Assembly (NCBI RefSeq): GCF_006494535.1
Contig: NZ_VHIQ01000004.1
Location: forward strand, 382,662 to 446,661
Direction: 5' to 3'
Length of the DNA stretch: 64,000 nucleotides
Source: Paucihalobacter ruber
Lineage (GTDB): Bacteria; Bacteroidota; Bacteroidia; Flavobacteriales; Flavobacteriaceae
The position numbers and the translations under genes were made by a program. A model generated the notes under the pieces. It was not told the DNA's origin. It saw only the letters and a program-made list of their open reading frames with translations, and ran no database searches. Shown piece after piece: positions 7,383 through 15,799 of the stretch; within the stretch, counting starts at the first letter, position 1; each line of letters starts with the position of its first letter.

Positions 7383-10289
7383 GGCGTTTTTTAAAATACT
7401 AACCGGATGCAGTGCCTGTTTTTCGGTACCATCTAAAATTTGATGTCTGCAGCTGGTACCATTTGCAGCTATAATAGTATTGGGTGTTGCTTTTCTTACT
7501 GCCGGAAACAAAGTTTGTTCGCCAATTTGCATGCTAATTTTGAAGTGCTCCTTTTCATATCCAAAACTGCCTGCCATGCCACAGCAACCACTGGGTATAA
7601 GGGTTACTTTGAAATTATCCGGAAGATTGAGGATTTTAAAAGTATCAGACGATTTTCCCAAGGCTTTTTGATAACAATGGGTATGAATTTTGATAATTTT
7701 CGCCTCAGAGGTAAATTGCTCTTTTTTGATGTTACCTATTTCAATTTCAGCTGCTAAAAACTCTTCAATTAAAAATACATTTTTAGACAGTTCTTTGGCC
7801 GAATCCAGATCATCAGCCAATCTTAAATAATCGTCTCTAAAACTCAATATTGCCGAAGGTTCAAGTCCAATAAGCGGCGTTTCTGAGGTGACAAGAGATT
7901 TAAACAATTCGATGTTTTTGTTGGTGTATATTTTAGCTTGTTCCAGCAAACCTTTTGAAATCATAGCCCTGCCAGATTCAACATTATTTAAAATAATGAC
8001 TCTATAATTAAGCTTTGCAAGTAGTTCTAATGCATCTATTCCTATTTGACTGTCTAAGTGATTTGTAAACTCGTCATTAAAGAAATAAACAGTTTTTATA
8101 AAATTTTTATCTAGTTGACTATAAAGTTTTTTAAAGTATTTATCTAAAGTTATAGTTGATATTTTTGGTAAACTCCGTTCCCCGGCAATTCCACCAGTTT
8201 TTTTGATAATGTTAGAAGAGATTGAATTACTTAAAAAGAAATTCGACAATTTAGGAGTTACACTTAATATCTGATTAACTCGGTTATTGTATGCAAACAA
8301 CTTGCTTTTAAACGGCACACCATTTATCTTTTGATATTGGTATTGAAACTCTGCTTTGAGTGCAGCTACATCTACACTACTAGGGCATTCGGTGGCACAG
8401 GCCTTACAACTTAAACATAAATCAAATACTTCTTTTAGTTCTTGATGGTTAAATTTATTAGGCTGAGTAGATTGGGTTAAAAATTCTCTCAAAGCATTAG
8501 CTCTGGCGCGGGTGGTATCTTTTTCGTTTAATGTAGCGCGGTAACTTGGGCACATAGTGCCACCAAACTCGGGCAATTTTCTGCAATCACCCGATCCGTT
8601 GCACTTTTCGGCCTCTCGAAGAATTCCTTGTGAGCTTTCAAAATTTAAAATTGTATCAATTTCAGGATGTTTAATTTTTGATGAATACCGTAAATTGGTA
8701 TCCATAGGTTTCGGGTCTATAATTTTTCCCGGATTGAAGATGTTATGCGGATCAAAAACATTCTTAATTTGTTTGAGAATTGCATAATTATCCTCGCCTA
8801 TCACCATAGGTATAAACTCTGAGCGCACAATTCCATCGCCGTGCTCACCACTCATTGAACCATTATATTTTTTTACTAAACGCGCAACATCGGTGGTGAT
8901 TTTTCTAAAAAGAATGACGTCTTCCTTTTGTTTTAAATTTAAAATAGGTCGCAAATGCAATTCACCGGCGCCGGCATGGGCATAATAAACAGCTTCCTGA
9001 TTGTAGGAAGTCATTAACCGTGTAAATTCCCTAATGTAACTTGCCAAATCTTCAATAGCTACGGCAGTATCTTCAATGCAAGCCACCGTTTTATTATCGC
9101 CAATGATATTGCCGAGCAGCCCGAGACCTGCTTTACGCAATTCAATTGATTTATCAATATCGTCATCTCTTAAAACAGGATACGCATAACTCAAGTTCAA
9201 AATTTGAACGAGTTCAACAAAATCATTGATTTGTTTGTTTAAATCTTCTTCGGAAGAAGCTCTGAGTTCACAAAGTAAAATAGCTTTCGGATTGCCTTCG
9301 ATAAAGCTTCTGTTTTGTTGTTGTGTTTTATTGTGTTTGGTGAGGTTTAAAATAGTATCATCCATCATTTCACAACTGTATAAATTGTGCTTCATAATTG
9401 GTGCAACGGCATCCATGCAAGCATCTATACTATTAAAATGAAGGGCTACTATTGCTTGTGAATTTGGAGGTAAATCGTCTAATTGCAGAGTGATTTGCGT
9501 GGTAAATGCCAGCGTTCCTTCACTACCACTAAGCAATTTACACATGTTAAACGGTTTGTTCGATTCAATGTTAAAAACTTCAGAATCTATCAATTCGTCT
9601 ATGGCATAACCGTTGTTTCTTCTGTGAATTTTGGCTTTAGGAAAGCCATTTTTTATCTGCTTCTGAATCTTTTCCGAACAAAGCGATTGGTATATGGTTT
9701 CGTATATTTTACCTTCCAGTGTATGCTCTTGACGTTTTTTATTAAAGGTGTTTTTTGGTATTTGTGAAAATAAAACCTCAGAACCATCGCTTAACACAGT
9801 TTTCAGTTCTATGACTTTATCTCTGGTAACACCGTATTTTATAGAGGTAGTTCCCGATGAATTATTCCCAACCATTCCACCAATCATGCAGCGGTTAGAG
9901 GTTGAAGTATTCGGACCAAAAAACAAACCATAAGGCTTGAGGTAATTATTAAGTACATCTCTAACCACACCGGGTTGTACAGTTACCGTTTTACTCTTGA
10001 TATCAACCGAGATAATTTTATTAAAATATTTTGAAACATCAACCACGATACCATCTCCAACGCATTGCCCTGCAAGGGATGTTCCGGCAGTTCTGGGAAT
10101 TAATGACGTTTTATTTGTTTTAGCAAACTCGATAAGTGTTTTAATGTCTTCTATATTCTTCGGATAAGCCACAGCCAGAGGTAATGACCTGTAAACCGAG
10201 GCATCGGTAGCGTAAATAATTTTGCTTAAATCATCAACGAGGAGTTCTCCGTTGAACAATGATTTTAATTTATCAAGGTTTGAATTCAT
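7374..10289 (-). CDS. FAD-linked oxidase fused to Fe-S oxidoreductase (D-2-hydroxyacid dehydrogenase type, YdiJ-like)
   Basis: A single 971-residue chain combines a GlcD/D-lactate-dehydrogenase-type flavoprotein with a GlpC/GlcF-type iron-sulphur part. The N-terminal half has the FAD motif PRTAGTSLAGQCVGDGIVVD and the C-terminal FAD-oxidase block HAGAGELHLRP...SGEHGDG. After about residue 560 come cysteine motifs CNGSGDCRKL and CLSCKACATECPSS, typical of a [4Fe-4S] region, and then a CCG-type domain ending SGCCGMAGSFGYEKEHF. Such proteins oxidise D-2-hydroxyacids such as D-lactate or D-2-hydroxyglutarate and pass electrons to a membrane carrier. There is no signal peptide, so it probably works on the cytoplasmic side. 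The substrate is not determined. Confidence 0.9.
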   Translation of the reverse strand: MNSNLDKLKSLFNGELLVDDLSKIIYATDASVYRSLPLAVAYPKNIEDIKTLIEFAKTNKTSLIPRTAGTSLAGQCVGDGIVVDVSKYFNKIISVDIKSKTVTVQPGVVRDVLNNYLKPYGLFFGPNTSTSNRCMIGGMVGNNSSGTTSIKYGVTRDKVIELKTVLSDGSEVLFSQIPKNTFNKKRQEHTLEGKIYETIYQSLCSEKIQKQIKNGFPKAKIHRRNNGYAIDELIDSEVFNIESNKPFNMCKLLSGSEGTLAFTTQITLQLDDLPPNSQAIVALHFNSIDACMDAVAPIMKHNLYSCEMMDDTILNLTKHNKTQQQNRSFIEGNPKAILLCELRASSEEDLNKQINDFVELVQILNLSYAYPVLRDDDIDKSIELRKAGLGLLGNIIGDNKTVACIEDTAVAIEDLASYIREFTRLMTSYNQEAVYYAHAGAGELHLRPILNLKQKEDVILFRKITTDVARLVKKYNGSMSGEHGDGIVRSEFIPMVIGEDNYAILKQIKNVFDPHNIFNPGKIIDPKPMDTNLRYSSKIKHPEIDTILNFESSQGILREAEKCNGSGDCRKLPEFGGTMCPSYRATLNEKDTTRARANALREFLTQSTQPNKFNHQELKEVFDLCLSCKACATECPSSVDVAALKAEFQYQYQKINGVPFKSKLFAYNNRVNQILSVTPKLSNFFLSNSISSNIIKKTGGIAGERSLPKISTITLDKYFKKLYSQLDKNFIKTVYFFNDEFTNHLDSQIGIDALELLAKLNYRVIILNNVESGRAMISKGLLEQAKIYTNKNIELFKSLVTSETPLIGLEPSAILSFRDDYLRLADDLDSAKELSKNVFLIEEFLAAEIEIGNIKKEQFTSEAKIIKIHTHCYQKALGKSSDTFKILNLPDNFKVTLIPSGCCGMAGSFGYEKEHFKISMQIGEQTLFPAVRKATPNTIIAANGTSCRHQILDGTEKQALHPVSILKNALV

Positions 10290-10372
10290 TTACTAATCAA
10301 AACAAGTAATTGTATGGCCTAAAGATATTAATTAGAAATAGATAATAAACCCTAAATCATAATAGATTTGGC

Positions 10373-10380
10373 TATTTTTG
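10373..10380 (+). promoter_or_regulatory. Bacteroidota -7 box upstream of small outer-membrane protein gene
   Basis: The octamer TATTTTTG fits the Bacteroidota -7 consensus TAnnTTTG and lies 43 bases before the chosen ATG. I do not see a convincing TTG -33 element at the usual distance, so the call rests on the -7 box and its position in a divergent spacer. Confidence 0.4.
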
Positions 10381-10422
10381 TGTTATCTTTATAAAATACT
10401 TAACCTTTTAAATTATCATTTT

Positions 10423-10899
10423 ATGAAAAAAATAATATTAGTATTTATTGCATGTATTGGGTTGTCATTTACAGCTGAAGCGCAAGATATTGCCGATAAT
10501 GCCATTGGATTGAGATTAGGTGGCGGCGACGGATTTGGAACTGAGGTTTCCTATCAAAGATTTTTGGGCGGTAACAATCGTTTAGAAGTTGATTTAGGTT
10601 GGAGAAGCGGTGATAACTTTGATGGTTTTAAACTTATTGGATTGTATCAATGGGTTTGGTTGTTAGACGGTGATTTTAACTGGTATGCAGGCGTTGGTGG
10701 TGGTTTAGGCTCTTACTCTTATGACAATGGAAATTCAGATAGTGAAGCCTTTGCAGTGGCCGCCGGTAACATTGGTATTGAATACAGTTTTGATATACCG
10801 TTAATGTTGTCATTAGATTTTAGACCAGAGCTGGGTTTTGGAAACATTAATAACGATTTAAATTTTGATATAGCACTTGGTATTAGATACCAGTTTTAA
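10423..10899 (+). CDS. small outer-membrane beta-barrel protein
   Basis: A 158-residue protein begins MKKIILVFIACIGLSFTAEA, a clear signal peptide with a probable cut after AEA. The mature part alternates aromatic and polar residues and is rich in glycine, ending in YQF, the terminal aromatic expected of an outer-membrane barrel. It resembles small 8-strand OmpX/OmpW-like barrels. An upstream TTG would add 15 residues lacking signal character, so the ATG at 10423 is used. The gene is monocistronic, with a -7 box upstream and a strong terminator 23 bases downstream. Function is unknown; surface or envelope protection is a guess. Confidence 0.8.
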   Translation: MKKIILVFIACIGLSFTAEAQDIADNAIGLRLGGGDGFGTEVSYQRFLGGNNRLEVDLGWRSGDNFDGFKLIGLYQWVWLLDGDFNWYAGVGGGLGSYSYDNGNSDSEAFAVAAGNIGIEYSFDIPLMLSLDFRPELGFGNINNDLNFDIALGIRYQF

Positions 10900-10922
10900 C
10901 TGAATAAGAATCGAATACTAAG

Positions 10923-10949
10923 GTCCGTTGTAATGCAACGGACTTTTTT
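10923..10949. terminator. bidirectional intrinsic terminator between the OMP gene and bshA
   Basis: GTCCGTTG (10923-10930) pairs perfectly with CAACGGAC (10936-10943) around a 5-base loop. It is followed by six T residues on the plus strand. It sits between two convergent genes and reaches the stop codon of bshA, so it probably serves the plus-strand gene mainly and could also act on the minus strand. Confidence 0.85.
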
Positions 10950-12087
10950 ATATCAAGGCAGCAATATCTTTTAATGCCTGTTTGTAAATCGCTTCATATT
11001 TTGGAACAATTTTATGGATGTTGTATATTGAAGCCTGGTTTTTAGCATTTAACTTAAATTGTTTTAGATCTTCTGGGCGTTTTAAAATTTTAAGGGCGTT
11101 TTTAGACATATCTTCTATATCATTAACATTGCTTAAAAATCCTGAATAACCTTGCTTGTTAACCTCAGGAATACCTCCGGCGTTGGTTGAGATTACCGGT
11201 ACGCCAAAAGCCATAGCCTCAAGGGCTGCCAAGCCAAAACTTTCGCTAATAGATGGCAATAAAAACAAATCTGAAAAACATAATATTTTATCGATTTCAT
11301 TGCTGTTTCCAAAAAAGACAACCTTGTTTTCGATGCCTAATTTTTTACATAGTAATTCGGCAGGTTCGCGTTCCGGCCCGTCTCCAACCATCATTAATTT
11401 AGCCGGAATTTCTTTTTGAATATTATTAAAAATTTGAATAACATCAGGAATTTGCTTCACCTTTCTAAAGTTACTGATATGTGTAATAATACGTTCATGA
11501 TCTTTGGCCATCAAGGTACGCTGACAGTCGGTGAAATTGGGTTGATGCCGATCTAAATCAATGAAATTAGGCACGACATGAATCTCTTTTTTTACTTTAA
11601 AAATACGTTGTGTTTGTGCTTTTAAATCTTCGGAAACTGCGGTGACGGCATCAGATTTATTGATACTAAAGGTAACAGCCGGTTTGTAAACAGGATGACT
11701 GCCTACCAAGGTGATATCGGTACCGTGTAAGGTAGTAACAACCGGAATATGAATACCTTCTTCTTTTAATATTTGTTTGGCCATATATGCTGCATAGGCA
11801 TGTGGTATAGCGTAATGTACATGAAGTAATTCAATTTGATGTAACCTTGCCATATCAACAATTTTGCTGGACAAAGCCAACTCGTAAGGCTGATATAAAA
11901 ACAATGGATATTCCGGTACGTGAACCTCGTGATAATGTACATTTTTACTTAAGGAGTCTAATCTAACCGGCTGATTATAGGTGATAAAATGTATTTCGTG
12001 ACCTTTTTTGGCTAATTCCATTCCGAGTTCTGTTGCTACAACACCACTGCCGCCGAAGGTTGGATAACAAACTATTCCTATTCTCAT
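10948..12087 (-). CDS. bshA: N-acetyl-alpha-D-glucosaminyl L-malate synthase
   Basis: This GT-B glycosyltransferase (GT4 family) starts bacillithiol synthesis by joining GlcNAc from UDP-GlcNAc to L-malate. The N-terminus MRIGIVCYPTFGGSGVVATE, the acceptor loop LHGTDITLVG, and the donor-binding part LPSISESFGLAALEAMAFG with SNAGGIPE-type ending (STNAGGIPEV) are those of BshA. At 379 residues it is full length. No bshB or bshC is in the window. Its presence indicates that bacillithiol, not glutathione, is the likely main low-molecular-weight thiol, which bears on the GshB-like gene at 2553. It is downstream of the GH3 gene by 14 bases on the same strand and probably co-transcribed. Confidence 0.95.
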   Translation of the reverse strand: MRIGIVCYPTFGGSGVVATELGMELAKKGHEIHFITYNQPVRLDSLSKNVHYHEVHVPEYPLFLYQPYELALSSKIVDMARLHQIELLHVHYAIPHAYAAYMAKQILKEEGIHIPVVTTLHGTDITLVGSHPVYKPAVTFSINKSDAVTAVSEDLKAQTQRIFKVKKEIHVVPNFIDLDRHQPNFTDCQRTLMAKDHERIITHISNFRKVKQIPDVIQIFNNIQKEIPAKLMMVGDGPEREPAELLCKKLGIENKVVFFGNSNEIDKILCFSDLFLLPSISESFGLAALEAMAFGVPVISTNAGGIPEVNKQGYSGFLSNVNDIEDMSKNALKILKRPEDLKQFKLNAKNQASIYNIHKIVPKYEAIYKQALKDIAALI

Positions 12088-12101
12088 AATCTCTACTTTC
12101 T

Positions 12102-15017
12102 TTAATCTTTTATAATAGCATCGTAAATATACTGCTGAATATCTGTTCTAATGCTTTCTTTTAACAATAAGTTGGTGGTGGCCTTTGGATAGGTTCTGTT
12201 AGCCAAAAACACATAAACGATATCTTCTTCGGGATCTGCCCAGGCGTATGTTCCTGTAAAACCTGAGTGGCCAAAGCTTGTCATTGATAAACAGCCACAG
12301 GTTGGACCTACATCGCCCAACTGAGGCTTATCAAAACCAACACCTCTTCTATTGTTGTTGATACAAAAATGACATTTATTAAATTCTTCAAATGTATATT
12401 CATTAAAATACTGCCTATCGCCGTAACTGCCTTTTTGCAAAAACATTTGCATGATTTTGGCAATATCATTGGCGTTGCTAAAAACTCCTGCATGGCCACC
12501 AACACCGTTTTGCATTGCAGCAGCCATGTCATGTACATGGCCATGTACGGTTTGGTACCTGAAATAATCGTCTTCTTCGGTTGGTAGAATTTCGGTTAAA
12601 TCAAATTTCTCAAGTGGATGATAGGTCGTGTAATTGGCACCCAAAGGTTGATAAAAATGATTTTGAACCAATTCAGCTAACGATTGATTGTAGTGATATT
12701 CTAAATACTTTTTTAGAATAAAATAGGGTAAATCACTGTATCTATACTGCAATCTTCCCAATAAATCACTGTCTTTAATGGTATTATTGATACTATCTAA
12801 GTAATCACTCCTCATGTATAAATCTGGTGCTACAAATACATTAAAATTCTCATCTTTAATTTTTCTGTAGTATTTAGAAGATGGTTTTTTATTTGCGTCC
12901 AAGGTTGCAGTGTAAAAAGGAATCCATGGTTTTAATTGCGCGAAATGCGACAACATATTTTTAAGTGTAATATTAGCTTTATTGCTGCCTTTATATTCGG
13001 GTAAAATTTCTTGTAATTTGGTATCTAAATTAATGACACCTTGTTCGTGTAACTCCATGATTAAAGGTGTGGTAGCTACAATTTTTGTAATAGAAGCTAT
13101 GTCGAATAAATCGGTGTCTTTTACGGGTCTTTTTTTATCATAGGTATGATAACCGAAGGTTTTGTTGTAGAATACCTTGCCTTTTCTGGCAATCACCAAT
13201 TGAATACCGGGCGTCATTTTTTGATCAACAGCACGTTGAGCTGTAGCATCTATTTTTGCCAATAGTTGAGAATTCATACCAACACTTTCGGGTAAGCCAT
13301 AGCTTAAATTATTGAGAGCTTTTAGCTGAATACCATTTCCTGCGTTAAAATAACTACCTGCCGAAACCGGCAATGTACCTTTCGCATCAATGGCTCCAAA
13401 GATTAATTGTGCCGATTTTTCCTGCTCAACCTTTCCATTTTGATAACTCACAACAATACTTTCAATATTTTCGTGTGTTTTTAAATCTAGTAAGCTATAG
13501 GGATTTGCAAAAATATTGAGTATAACATTATTGGTTCTGGCAATTTCATAGAGCCAAACCAATTCTCTATCTGAGAACTTATAACTACGCCAAGGATTGT
13601 CACTCGATTTATGAAGTCCCACAACTACCGTGTTATAATTTTTCAATTTATTAAGTAACTCATCTAATTTATCGGCTTTTACCTCGTCTACTTTCGCGTA
13701 TTTTTTTAGCTGATTTAAAAAGTAAGATCCATCGGCATTACCCATTTTTACATAAGCTATTTTTTTTGTTTCCAGTTGTTTTATCGGAAGGATTTGCTGG
13801 GCATTTTTTACGACTGTAATGGCGTTTTCAGTCAGTTTTTCGTAGAGTAAATCGTCTTCTAACCTATTTAAATCTTTGATAAGATTTTCAATTTTTACAG
13901 GTTGATAACTATGTAAGCCAAGTTTATATTTGGCCATTAAAATTTTCTTTACGGAATGTTCTAATCGTATTTCATCAAATAAACCATTGTTTAAAGCTTG
14001 CGAAATTTTAGCAACCGCCAGTTTGACGTTTTCTGAAATAAGCAAAACATCATTTCCTGCCAAAAAAGCAGCCAAATCTATATCTCCCGGCGTACTAAAA
14101 TTTGAAGCGCCCTTCATGTTTAAGGCATCGGTAAATATCAAGCCTTCAAAACATAAACTGTCTTTTAAAATATTGGTGACAATATGTTTTGAAATAGAAG
14201 ACGGATAACCGGCACGAGATTCCAAAGCAGGAACATTTAGGTGCGCGACCATCACGCTACTTAAGCCTTTTTTAATAAGTTCTCTATATGGATATAACTC
14301 AACCGAATCAATACGTTGTGCCGAAAAACTAATGGTTGGTAAGGTTTTATGCGAATCGCTATCGGTATCGCCATGCCCCGGAAAATGCTTAGCATTGGCC
14401 AATACGCCGGCACCTTGCATACCCTTCATAAAAGCGAGCGATTGTCTGGTGATGCGATCTCTGTCTTCACCAAACGAACGATTCCCGATAATCGGATTGA
14501 TGGGATTGGTATTAATATCAACTACCGGTGCAAAATTAAAATGCACGCCCAATCGCTTACAATGTTCTCCTATGTGTTTTCCGGTTTGCTCAATTAAGGC
14601 GTCATTTTTAATGGCTCCTAAGGTCATATTCCACGGAAAAGCGTAAGTAGAATCCAATCGCATACTCAAACCCCATTCGGCATCCATACCAACCAATAAC
14701 GGAATTTTTGATGCCTTTTGTAACTCGTTGTTCAATTTAGCCTGACGAACCGGACCACCTTTTGAAAAAATAACACCACCAATGTGCTGCTCTTTTACGA
14801 GTTGTAAAATTTCATTTTTATGTGCAACGCCTTTATCTGAAAATACCTGAACCATAAATAATTGGCCTATTTTCTCTTCTAAAGTCATGTTATTATAAAT
14901 ACTGTCAACCCAAATTTTCTGGGCCTCAACATCTTTTGACTTCAACGGATTTTCTTGCGCTAAAGAGCCTGTAACAAATAACAGTATTAAAAAATATAAT
15001 ATGGTTTTGGGGTACAT
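12102..15017 (-). CDS. GH3 beta-N-acetylhexosaminidase fused to class-C beta-lactamase-type serine hydrolase
   Basis: A 971-residue exported protein with a signal peptide (first ~20 residues). The N-terminal part is a NagZ-type glycoside hydrolase family 3 domain. It has the loop KHFPGHGDTDSDSH at 210-223 carrying the His/Asp acid-base dyad, and nucleophile D297 in IFTDALNMKGA. A central domain follows, and from about residue 600 comes a serine hydrolase with SITK (SxxK), YSD (YxN-type) and GHSG (KTG-type). The fusion suggests periplasmic or surface processing of peptidoglycan fragments, cutting sugar and peptide parts. Such two-domain proteins are common in Bacteroidota. It lies in an operon with bshA. 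Activities are inferred from intact motifs. Confidence 0.9.
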   Translation of the reverse strand: MYPKTILYFLILLFVTGSLAQENPLKSKDVEAQKIWVDSIYNNMTLEEKIGQLFMVQVFSDKGVAHKNEILQLVKEQHIGGVIFSKGGPVRQAKLNNELQKASKIPLLVGMDAEWGLSMRLDSTYAFPWNMTLGAIKNDALIEQTGKHIGEHCKRLGVHFNFAPVVDINTNPINPIIGNRSFGEDRDRITRQSLAFMKGMQGAGVLANAKHFPGHGDTDSDSHKTLPTISFSAQRIDSVELYPYRELIKKGLSSVMVAHLNVPALESRAGYPSSISKHIVTNILKDSLCFEGLIFTDALNMKGASNFSTPGDIDLAAFLAGNDVLLISENVKLAVAKISQALNNGLFDEIRLEHSVKKILMAKYKLGLHSYQPVKIENLIKDLNRLEDDLLYEKLTENAITVVKNAQQILPIKQLETKKIAYVKMGNADGSYFLNQLKKYAKVDEVKADKLDELLNKLKNYNTVVVGLHKSSDNPWRSYKFSDRELVWLYEIARTNNVILNIFANPYSLLDLKTHENIESIVVSYQNGKVEQEKSAQLIFGAIDAKGTLPVSAGSYFNAGNGIQLKALNNLSYGLPESVGMNSQLLAKIDATAQRAVDQKMTPGIQLVIARKGKVFYNKTFGYHTYDKKRPVKDTDLFDIASITKIVATTPLIMELHEQGVINLDTKLQEILPEYKGSNKANITLKNMLSHFAQLKPWIPFYTATLDANKKPSSKYYRKIKDENFNVFVAPDLYMRSDYLDSINNTIKDSDLLGRLQYRYSDLPYFILKKYLEYHYNQSLAELVQNHFYQPLGANYTTYHPLEKFDLTEILPTEEDDYFRYQTVHGHVHDMAAAMQNGVGGHAGVFSNANDIAKIMQMFLQKGSYGDRQYFNEYTFEEFNKCHFCINNNRRGVGFDKPQLGDVGPTCGCLSMTSFGHSGFTGTYAWADPEEDIVYVFLANRTYPKATTNLLLKESIRTDIQQYIYDAIIKD

Positions 15018-15126
15018 TTGGAGGTGAAAATTAATAATGGATTAATAATTTGATGAAATTAATTGATAGCGGTATTTTAACCAACTACTCTAACATTAAT
15101 TTATAAAGAACTTCATTAACAAAAAG

Positions 15127-15609
15127 CTAAAAAAAGCGGTTATGCCAGCTCTCATGTGCCGGAACTTCCCAAAATTCTTTAAACTCCCCTATGTTATTCA
15201 CTAAATTATTGAAAACAATGGTATTAGCGCTTACAGCTTTTTCTTTGGCCATTTTTTTAAAATCTATTAAAGCTTTATAGGCAATATGCTCGCCTTGTTT
15301 GTAGGTAACATTCATTTTATCGAGTAAGTCAACATTATAGGCTTGTTCCAGTTGCTGAATAAAATGTACCGAAGCATCAATAGAACAACCTGTTGCGTAA
15401 CTGCTATCCTGGTTTAAACCAATAACAATAAAGCGATTATATTCAATTGTAAACCCGGCTTGTAAATCGCTGCCGTGGGCCGTCCACTGTGATAAAAACT
15501 GACTTAATTTGGATGAAATTTCGGTTTTTTCAGCTTCGTTAAAAGGTCGGTTACTTTGATAAATCCATATTCGGGCATTATCGGGAAGTGTATTAAAATC
15601 TACTATCAT
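15127..15609 (-). CDS. conserved Bacteroidota protein of unknown function
   Basis: A soluble 160-residue protein without signal peptide. Relatives in flavobacterial genomes are often labelled ABC transporter ATPase, but I see no Walker A, Walker B or ABC signature motif, so that label is not supported. Conserved-looking features are RIWIYQSNRPF near the N-terminus, CSIDASVHFIQQLEQ in the middle and a tryptophan-rich end EFWEVPAHESWHNRFF. It precedes the GH3-bshA pair by about 110 bases on the same strand. Function unknown. Confidence 0.7.
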   Translation of the reverse strand: MIVDFNTLPDNARIWIYQSNRPFNEAEKTEISSKLSQFLSQWTAHGSDLQAGFTIEYNRFIVIGLNQDSSYATGCSIDASVHFIQQLEQAYNVDLLDKMNVTYKQGEHIAYKALIDFKKMAKEKAVSANTIVFNNLVNNIGEFKEFWEVPAHESWHNRFF

Positions 15610-15660
15610 TTATGTCTTTTTATTTTAAGAATATCAAAAGTCGTGCTAAGTTATTTAAAA

Positions 15661-15765
15661 TTTAAGTGGGATGAAACGCGCATGTACAAATTTTCTGCAC
15701 ACAGGTGCATGATTATCGTAGCGCGTTCCATCTGCCTGCCGGCAAGGCAGGTCTGACCACTTAAA
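15661..15765. repeat. 105-base structured element with nested stems (three-way-junction-like)
   Basis: An outer stem TTTAAGTGG (15661-15669) pairs with CCACTTAAA (15757-15765). Inside it GATGAAACGCGC (15670-15681) pairs with GCGCGTTCCATC (15721-15732), with one mismatch in 12. That second stem encloses a hairpin TGCAC-ACAG-GTGCA (15696-15709), and next to it lies a GC-rich hairpin CCTGCC-GGCAA-GGCAGG (15735-15751). The folded shape is a three-way junction. There is no ORF. It resembles a REP/MITE-like or RAYT-associated element, or a structured RNA; it is much richer in GC than its surroundings. Confidence 0.65.
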
Positions 15766-15799
15766 AACAATAAAAATAAACAGATGAAAACTAAATAAT

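Noticed and set aside
15127..15609. ABC transporter ATPase annotation commonly given to this family
   Set aside because: No Walker A, Walker B or signature motif is present in the 160 residues.
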